A stretch of DNA of 64,000 bases from Turritopsis dohrnii. Its lineage: Eukaryota > Cnidaria > Hydrozoa > Anthoathecata > Oceaniidae. How positions within the stretch are numbered: the stretch's first letter is position 1; each line of letters starts with the position of its first letter. Positions 57,104 to 64,000 of this stretch are shown one piece after another. Made by a program: the position numbers and the translations under genes. Below the pieces are notes generated by a model that saw only the letters and a list, made by a program, of their open reading frames with translations, searched no databases and was not told where the DNA came from. Location of the stretch: contig BQMF02000063.1 in the NCBI GenBank assembly GCA_027922465.2, positions 992,001 through 1,056,000 on the forward strand. Reading direction: 5' to 3'.

Positions 57104-57224
57104 CCCAGTGGGCAAAATCTTAAAAAAGTCATTGCGACGAAGAGCATTTTCATTAAAATAGTGTGTATATTTCTATTGAAATGCACTCCTTCGCAGTGAT
57201 TTTTCAACAAATTTGCCCACTGGG
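57104..57224. mobile_element. Foldback MITE copy 3 (best preserved)
   Basis: A 121 bp near-palindrome: it starts CCCAGTGGGCAAAATC and ends in the inverse form GATTTGCCCACTGGG-like. Inner arms match as GTCATTGCGACGAAG / CTCCTTCGCAGTGAT and GCATTTTCATTAAAATA / TATTGAAATGC. The centre is GTGTGTATATTTC. Diverged copies are at 8932-9037 and 34551-34663. Confidence 0.75.
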
Positions 57225-57229
57225 CTTAT

Positions 57230-58450
57230 TCATTATCTTCTTCTGTTCAATTATCTAAAAAATATCTCAATGGATAAATTTGACGAACGAAATTGATGTT
57301 CTCAATGCCAGAAGAACACTTATGTAATCCTACAGTAAGTAATTATAGCATTGCATGATAGAAGTTGTATGAAATGATGAGAGAAAATTAAAGGGGCCTG
57401 CCAATTGAGTAGTTTGAGCAAAACCGCCGTCCACCAATAGGTGCATGTACCTCAGACAAATTTCATGACCGATCCATAACAGGCCTGTCTTACTTCTAAT
57501 GAAAATTCTGGTCCGCAGAATTGTGCATTGGACGGCGAGCAGGTGGGAGGCGGTAACAGTCTTGAAGACAGAAGAGACACAATTAAAAAATGTTGATGAA
57601 AATGCATGTAGAAAGGAAACAAAACGCTGCAACCGCAAGTAATAGGTTTGATTTCCATATCAAAAACTGGAAAGACAAATTACACCAACTTTTGTTAGCT
57701 TGGTGCTTGCTTACATATCACGTCCTTTTGTAATGTTTAGCGGACGAATTCGATTAATTTACAGGTGGCGGTCAATTCTACGAATTTGGTGGTCAAGAAT
57801 AGATTTTTGCATAAATTACGTTACTACATCCGTCGCATCGTTTCCATGTTTAGGCATTACCACGATAAGTTCAAAAAAAATTTCGTCAAACTTTTTGATG
57901 TGCAAACGTAATTATATTATTACGTTGGAAAAAAACGAAGCGTTGAAATGATCTATCAGATCTAACCCGTCTTTCGAGTATCACATTTAGGGGATAGAAA
58001 TTCACATTGTTACTCGAGAGGTCTCAAGACCGTAGAGTAGTGAAAACGTGCATTCAACGGATAAAAGACCTTTTCCCGCACGACTACCTCCACGGAAACT
58101 GGCTGATAAAGTAATGTGCAAAGATTGATTGATTTTTTTCAGGACAATGTAATTGGAAATTGTCGACGAAAATCTACTTCTATCCAAATAAAATAAATTT
58201 ATACAAATAGAATGCAATAAAACACAATTATATGGGATTCTCTAGTGACTGTGTTTGTCGTAATGGTCTGTAAAACATGCGAGCACATGTAACAATAAAG
58301 AAGAGACTTCTTTCTCTCCCCCCCTAGGTAAAAATTATTCCGAATTATTTCGCAGTAGTTTTTTATTAACATTTTTCTTATTATTTTTTTGCAGATGGTG
58401 TTCCATACAAATAGTTGACTAGGGTTTTGAAGCACAGCTTTTTATAAAAT
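57230..58450. other. Gene-free stretch between repeats
   Basis: Only short open frames without domains or splice-compatible partners are present. I see no RNA gene or mobile-element terminus here. Confidence 0.4.
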
Positions 58451-58454
58451 CCAG

Positions 58455-58613
58455 AGGCGTAGCCAGAGGTCAGTCAAAATTTGTGGAGGAGAGTTTAGTC
58501 ATTTAAAGTAGAAAAGAAAAACGTGCGAGTGACCTCATCGATACTTAAGACTGAAAAGAAATATCGTAATGTTGGACTCCTCCCCTTTTTGCGACTGACC
58601 TTGAATACGCCTA
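58455..58613. mobile_element. hAT-like MITE
   Basis: The left end GAGGCGTAGCCAGAGGTCAG is matched inversely by the right end, which reads AGGCGTATTCAAGGTCAGTC on the other strand. GAGGAG/CTCCTC words also mirror each other further in. It is about 160 bp long with no coding. It belongs to the same family as the terminus at 3825-3854. Confidence 0.6.
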
Positions 58614-59961
58614 TGAAATCTGACTACAAGCCTCCATAAAATATTTGTAAACTTGTATTTTAGCCATCAGTACGTGTTTGTAACATACCTGTGAGTTATT
58701 GGAAGGTAACAACATGGAACGTTTGGTATTATTATATGGTATTTTGTTTTGGATTTCAGACAAGCTTCCAGAAAATATTTTTTGCGAAAACCCCTTTTTC
58801 CCGAATTCATGTTGTCCTGCTAGTCCTTCAACTCATTCCAAAAATATTCTGTTGACCTTCAGTACTGTTTGTTGTTTATTGTTTATATATAACATGTTTG
58901 TTGATAATATGTATGTGGTGGAATGTGCAAAATAAATACTTTTATAAATGTGATATCTTATTTTGGTGTCTTGTCTTTGTCGTCAGCGTCAAATATGTAT
59001 TACTCTTTGGTTATCAATGAATTTTATCTTTTTATTCTCAAGCCTGCTTATGTTAAGTCCACACAGCTAGTAGTGAAAGGCTTCTTGCTATCACTGTTAT
59101 TTCCTTTTGGGTTTTTTTCTGGCTAATGTGTTGTTACATCTCTGTTTTATTCTGGCAGAGAGTTTCAAAGTGTTCGTCTTTCTTTTTCAAATTGGATTGA
59201 TATTTTATTAGCATTTAGATCAAAACTGATGGAATATCTATATGATTCACACGTTGATGCCAAACTTGAACATTTGCAATATCAGGTATCTAATTTTACC
59301 ATACAATAAGCGACAACATACGGCTATGGATTTGTTGTCTGTAGCGTTGCGCGAAACACTTTTTAACGAAACGATCTTTCTTTTGCGGGAAGACTCTCCT
59401 ACGACTCTTAAAAAAATTAATTAAACAAACTGTTACTCTGGCGTGTGTAATTTGATGAAATGATTTTAAAGTTGTGGAAGATTTGGGTATCGGTATAATG
59501 TGAGGTTTTGATCATCTTGTTACTTATCGTAGTGTTTACGACAAGTTGTTGACGCCGTTCAAGTAAGATTATGAAATCTTGTAATTGGAGCAAATTAGTA
59601 AATAATGATAACTCTAGTTTTTTTATTGAAAAATATGACGCCAACAGCATAAATGGTGGATATATAACAATACGAAAAATAATTTCACATTTTAACGCTT
59701 TTCGTTATTGCCAGTGTTAAGACAAACGTCACCAAGATAATAGCTATTATCAACGTGAGTAGAATCTTCCGCTCTAAAAATCTTTGATTTTTATCTCATC
59801 TCAAAGAAGGAGAGCTCTCCAATCTCACAGACGGAGAGCTGATTATTTGAAAAATAAACAAAATTTTGAAGTTACACCGAAAAACACATTCGTATTGTAA
59901 CTCCATATATATTTACACTTTTAACGTCTGGCCTGAAATTTTTGCTTTCAGTTTAAACGTC

Positions 59962-61395
59962 ATGATGAGCCGTTACATCGTCGGTTTGTTGTTTTTTCAA
60001 GCTGTCTTATGTGGCGTCTCTACAGATCCATTCGATCAATGTCGGCAAACAGCAAAATTTTCCACCAAAACTGGTTACAAGTTGTTACCAGAAATAACAT
60101 CACCAATACAAAAGCCTAACGGTTACACGGCCGTACAGATCAACATGGTGTTCCGACACGGCGAACGGTTTCCTGGTGACGACGACGTAGAAGAGATGAA
60201 GGAGTTAGCCAAAAAAATTAACACTATTAATAACATTTCTTCAGAAGTCAACTTAACGTTACCATGGGTGATCGAGTTTCAAGGAATTGAAGACAAGATG
60301 TTGGCGAAGGAGGGAGAAAGTGTTTTATATGATTTAGGCAAGCGTATCCGTTCCAGATTTCCTGAAGTCTTCACGAAAAATTATACAACTTACAACTACA
60401 AATTCGTCAGTACGTGCACAACACGAACAACTGGAAGCGCTGATGCAATTGCTATGGGGATATACGAGGGACACGGTCATTTGGGGAGTGACAAACTTCA
60501 ACCAATACACTTAGAAGTGAATCCATGTGAAGGAGACACGATATTAAAAGGGCAAGACAATTGCGAGAAATATAAAACTGATGTAGATGATAATGAAGAA
60601 GCATTAATAGAGGTTGAGAAGTTCGAGAAGGGACCGGAGGTAAAAACGGTAACCGAAAGTCTTAAAAGAAAGCTGGGTGACGTGAATATGGGCTTAAGCT
60701 ATGATGAAATCAAACTGATGTACAATTACTGCAGCTGGAGCATGATCATGTTTAATGGTAACTTAGAAAGCGGCATATGTTCGTTGTTTACGCAAGAGGA
60801 ACTTTCCATCATTGAGTACCTCGAAGATATGGACGATTACTATAAGCGGAATACTGGTTACAACATTTCATATGAATCAAGTTGTCCGTTGCTACGCGAT
60901 GTTTATCGAAGTTTGCAATCCAAAGCTGGTAGAGGTGGAAAGGAGGCGTATGGTGATTATAGCGCAGTCTTACGTGCCGGACACTCCGACACTATACTTC
61001 CGTTCTTAGCGTTGCTGGGAGTGTATACAAATGATTTGAAAATGACGTCAGAAAACTATGGAGAAAACAAAAACCGAACCTTTCGTGGTGGATGTCTTGC
61101 GCCCTTCTCCGCCAATGCATATTTTGTTTTGTATAAAAGCGACCTCAACGCCACAAGGTACAAGATCCAGTTATACGTCAACGAAAGGCTCACAAAAATA
61201 CCTGGATGTTCTTCAGCTGTAAACTGCGATTTTACAAAATTTGAAAATCGATATAAGGATATTGTGGAGAATTGCGATTATAAGAAGATTTGTGATAACA
61301 AAAAAGTAACTTCATCCGAAGTACTGTTACCGAATCGGTTTCAATTCCTGATTTTATTAATCGGGTTAACATCAGCATTGGTTTTTGCGATTTGA
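59962..61395 (+). CDS. MINPP1: Multiple inositol polyphosphate phosphatase (histidine acid phosphatase)
   Basis: The enzyme likely removes phosphates from inositol polyphosphates at the cell surface or in the secretory path. One uninterrupted exon codes 477 aa. I start at the MMSRYIVGLLFFQAVLCGVS signal peptide rather than the in-frame ATG at 59866, because a splice acceptor-like TTTGCTTTCAG lies between them (59941-59951). The catalytic RHGERFP is at about residues 65-71 (phospho-accepting His66), and the second-half motif is GHSDTILPF (His341). Family-wide MINPP blocks include GPEVKTVTE, IIEYLEDMDDYYKRNTGYNI and SSCPLLRDVY. MINPPs usually have HAE and other histidine acid phosphatases HD; here it is HSD. 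Several N-x-S/T sites fit secretion. The C-terminus (SSEVLLPNRF then a hydrophobic LILLIGLTSALVFAI) looks like a GPI-anchor signal, not an ER-retention tail. It is intronless among intron-rich neighbours. Confidence 0.9.
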   Translation: MMSRYIVGLLFFQAVLCGVSTDPFDQCRQTAKFSTKTGYKLLPEITSPIQKPNGYTAVQINMVFRHGERFPGDDDVEEMKELAKKINTINNISSEVNLTLPWVIEFQGIEDKMLAKEGESVLYDLGKRIRSRFPEVFTKNYTTYNYKFVSTCTTRTTGSADAIAMGIYEGHGHLGSDKLQPIHLEVNPCEGDTILKGQDNCEKYKTDVDDNEEALIEVEKFEKGPEVKTVTESLKRKLGDVNMGLSYDEIKLMYNYCSWSMIMFNGNLESGICSLFTQEELSIIEYLEDMDDYYKRNTGYNISYESSCPLLRDVYRSLQSKAGRGGKEAYGDYSAVLRAGHSDTILPFLALLGVYTNDLKMTSENYGENKNRTFRGGCLAPFSANAYFVLYKSDLNATRYKIQLYVNERLTKIPGCSSAVNCDFTKFENRYKDIVENCDYKKICDNKKVTSSEVLLPNRFQFLILLIGLTSALVFAI

Positions 61396-61526
61396 AATTT
61401 TACATACAAACATTTCACATATGTCAACTAACTGGGATGATAAAAATGTCGCGTTTTACTGACTAAATTTTTTGGTGACTAAAGGGAGAGAACGTATCAA
61501 ACAAGTATAGCTAGCTATCTTTAGAT

Positions 61527-61532
61527 AATAAA
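61527..61532 (+). terminator. Polyadenylation signal of the MINPP gene
   Basis: AATAAA lies 132 bases after the stop codon, followed by a T-rich stretch; a fitting cleavage and polyadenylation signal. Confidence 0.6.
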
Positions 61533-61539
61533 GCTGATT

Positions 61540-62615
61540 TCTCCGAATTTCCTCGACTCTTCTCCGATTTATTTTTATTATATTGTTTTCATTCTCCATT
61601 ATTTCCTGAATCTGTTAATTTCTGTGATGTAATTTCAAAGCAAACATTTTGGTGAATGATCTATTGAACGCCCTTCATCAAACTAGCGCCTCATCAGGCA
61701 CAACATTTTATAATCAAGTAAAACATGTTCTTCTTCTAACGCGGAAATATAAACTTCTACGTGCGGATTCTACGGCAACCGAAATGAAAATGATTTTCGA
61801 AAGGTTACATATTGTTTCCATGACTACACACACCTTCAGATTGGTTTATTTTGTGGTTTCCTGTCAATATTGCAATTCCTCAATTTTCAACATTTAAGCG
61901 AATAAGATTTTGCAGATTATTCCTGCGTATTGCTCCAACTGAACGAAGTCACTGATTGTGACTTCCAAGAAAAACTAGAAACAGGGAAAATGCTTCTATT
62001 TATAAAATACTTTAATCGTTTACGAGATTTAAGTTTATATTTTTCTACAGTTCCATAAGTCACAAACACCTTCCTTTGAAAAATATTATGTACTTTCACT
62101 TTTACAAAATGTGCTGCTCACCCACGAAAAAGATAAAAGCGACAGAAAATTCAACCCTTGTGGGTTGGCCTTATTTTATATCATACTTCAGAACAAATAA
62201 TATGTTACCGTCGAAATTTCATAAAAAAAAGAAAAAAGCATTGTTGAAGAACAGTAGTCGCCAACCATTTTATTTACAAAGGTTCATTTGTCACATTCTG
62301 TCACTTTTTACCATTACTTAAAACCTTTCATTAGTAAATAGGATTTAGTAAAATATTGAAAGCTTCATCTCCTAGAGAAAACAATAACAACAACAAAACA
62401 CGATAGAGTAAAGAAAATTTGTCAAGAAATTCATAATTAAGGTTTAGAAACGTTTTTGAGTAGCTACTGTGATTGCCACAACACCATGGTAGATAGTAAA
62501 GATCAAATCACTTGATTGAATAATGGAACTGACAGCCTCTCTTTCACAATCACCGTTTATCAAATAGGATATAAAATCTCTTCAAATGTTTCACAATGGC
62601 AGATTGTCTTTCAAA
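61540..62615. other. Spacer between MINPP and WD-repeat genes
   Basis: These genes converge, so this holds their 3' regions. Short frames only; I see nothing else. Confidence 0.45.
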
Positions 62616-62620
62616 ATTAC

Positions 62621-63192
62621 TCATCCACTTTCCGATTGTAATTGGTAGATTCTTCCGTTTTTATTCCCCGCTAATATCACGTTCTCATTAGGACTGATTG
62701 CAAGAGTGGTGTACGACTGTGCTTGGTGTTGGAAAAACGCGTATACCAGTTTGCCTGAGTTAGCATCAAAGATCCGCAATGTTCCATCCTTTCCTGCTGA
62801 CACGATGTGTGATTCATTTTTGTAAAACTTGGTAGTTGTCGAACCTCTACTATCGGCACGAAAAGAAGCTACAAACTTATATGCGCTCCAACTGTAAATA
62901 TGTAAATCTCCTGCGCGATCTAGAATGAATATATATGAAAGGTTATATGAAGTTTTTACTCAGTTTTTATGTCTCAGGCCATACTTTTCAAAATATACCT
63001 TTAAAGAGCAACCAATCGTCTGACTGCTTAGACACTGCAACGAGACTGTAAGCACTCAGACAACACATACGATGCAATGTTTCGCCGGTTTCAATGTTCC
63101 ACAAATAACCTTGTCCAAGGCATTTTTCATAGGTACAAGCTCTTTTGTTGTCTTGAAGTATACCAACGAAATATATATCGTTTAAATGTTCT
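62621..63192 (-). CDS. C-terminal exons of a WD40-repeat protein (5' part outside)
   Basis: Two exons, 63192-62999 and 62919-62621, join in phase (TTTAAAG|AT). The translation contains WD-type blades: GQGYLWNIETGETLHRM; DRAGDLHIYSWSAYKFVASF; HIVSAGKDGTLRIFDANSGK followed by LVYAFF; and an end blade AISPNENVILAGNKNGRIYQ before the stop at 62623-62621. WD blades form propellers that mediate protein contacts. The start is not in this window, or lies upstream of the repeat-filled stretch, so the full architecture is unknown. The spacing resembles the end of a large WD protein, for instance the NACHT-WD type, but no NACHT part is visible. Confidence 0.75.
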
Positions 63193-63380
63193 CTAGAGAA
63201 AAACGCAATAAATGGATCATTTCTATTCTATTCTATTCTTCCAGGTTTTCCATACAAATTGTGAAAAAAAAAGTTTTTTTGGATAAAACGAAGGAGAAAG
63301 ATGAAATAAATTTCAGGAAAATGTGAAATTGTAGGGATTTTTAATTTTGATTATACAAAACAGAAACTGACATACCTTAT

Positions 63381-63472
63381 CGGCCCTTATTCCGCCGGCC
63401 CTAAGTGGCGTTATTTTAAGCCAGGTGGCGGAATAAGGGCCGGCGGAATAAGGGCCGGCGAAATAAGGGCCA
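63381..63472. repeat. GC-rich inverted/tandem repeat (GGCGGAATAAGGGCC)
   Basis: The 15-mer GGCGGAATAAGGGCC occurs twice, then once as GGCGAAATAAGGGCC (63426-63471), and once inverted as GGCCCTTATTCCGCC (63382-63396). The arms could fold into a stem. Looser relatives AATAAGGGCTG (63661) and AATAAGGCCCGG (63748) follow. This is likely one end of a DNA transposon with repeated termini. Confidence 0.6.
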
Positions 63473-63877
63473 AAAATACGTTTCATTTCGAAAAAAGCGG
63501 CGTTATTTTCCAACTTCCTAAATTGGGTTTCTGAGGGCTTGTTTTCATTTTTAAATGATACTTCTGATAGTTTTTGAAGTCTCAAACGATACATCTGTGT
63601 CTGCCAACATTTCAAACACTAAGTTTTTACATATCTAATTTGGACACTCTAATTCTTTTAAATAAGGGCTGAAACTGGTCAAAAATCAGAAAACTCCTAA
63701 CGCTCCTGACGAGGAAGGGAACCGTGCTTCCTGTGTCACTACTGGAAATAAGGCCCGGACTTTCGCAGGTTAGCACTTAAAGCATAACCTAAAACTTTTA
63801 AGACCATGGCCATTAAGGAATGGAAATGAGTTACAAGAGTTCTTTTCCCCGTAATTATCACAAACCAGATTCATTCA

Positions 63878-63980
63878 GAACGAAGCGAACGAAGTAGAGG
63901 ACGCTCATATAGAAGTTGAATCGGACAATGAAGAAGAGGAGGAGAATAAAAACGAAAAAGAAACCATTGTTATTGACTAA
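63878..63980 (+). CDS. Possible terminal exon with acidic C-terminus
   Basis: After a pyrimidine-containing acceptor (ATTCATTCAG) the frame reads NEANEVEDAHIEVESDNEEE, then a short mixed-charge run ending ETIVID and TAA. The strong acidic bias suggests coding, for example the end of a nuclear or transposon-encoded protein, but no upstream exon is recognisable. Confidence 0.25.
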
Positions 63981-64000
63981 AATTGTGAAACTGAAGATAC

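Noticed and set aside
58699..58935. 78-codon plus-strand frame followed by AATAAA
   Set aside because: No domain, composition typical of AT-rich spacer, and no supporting neighbours.
59866..59961. Upstream in-frame ATG extending the MINPP protein by 32 residues
   Set aside because: It would bury the signal peptide. A splice acceptor-like TTTGCTTTCAG lies between this ATG and the MM start.

Overview
The window looks like nuclear DNA of an animal. It is AT-rich, its genes are broken into short exons with GT/AG introns, and it carries metazoan families: a p90 ribosomal S6 kinase, a PET plus six-LIM (Limpet-type) protein, a CNK/IPCEF1-type PH protein and a MINPP-type phosphatase. It also has many MITEs, Penelope and Helitron traces, and a short TTAGGG tract of the animal telomere type. 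The mix fits an early-branching animal such as a hydrozoan cnidarian, but the species is inference. No prokaryotic gene organisation is present.

Layout. Positions 1-9600 hold no intact gene: MITEs, short repeats and a decayed PIF/Harbinger transposase (about 4756-5335). Three multi-exon genes on the minus strand follow: the PET-LIM gene (16869 to 9647), the PH-domain gene with a long acidic tail (28177 to 18447), and the RSK kinase gene (53337 to 33421, 21 coding exons). RSK intron 1 carries a Penelope-like element with a hammerhead-like core and a hAT-like element. RSK intron 2 carries a perfect 8 x 36 bp minisatellite. Upstream of RSK lie a telomere-like tract, a second decayed Penelope fragment and two abutting Helitron-like elements. 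A single-exon MINPP-type phosphatase lies on the plus strand (59962-61395). The last two exons of a WD-repeat protein lie on the minus strand (63192-62621).

Shared theme. All three multi-exon genes have two phase-compatible 5' starts that give different N-termini on the same core. In the LIM gene the switch removes half of a Cys-rich motif. In RSK it replaces the canonical MPLAQ start. The RSK C-terminal kinase domain reads HRDLQPSN instead of HRDLKPSN, and its turn-motif Thr-Pro site is replaced by Glu-Ala, so its activation may differ from vertebrate RSK. I saw no evidence that the genes form one pathway. RSK (ERK signalling) and a CNK-like PH protein (CNK proteins scaffold Ras/ERK signalling) are adjacent, which may be chance. 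No clearly new system was found; the findings list the most testable oddities.
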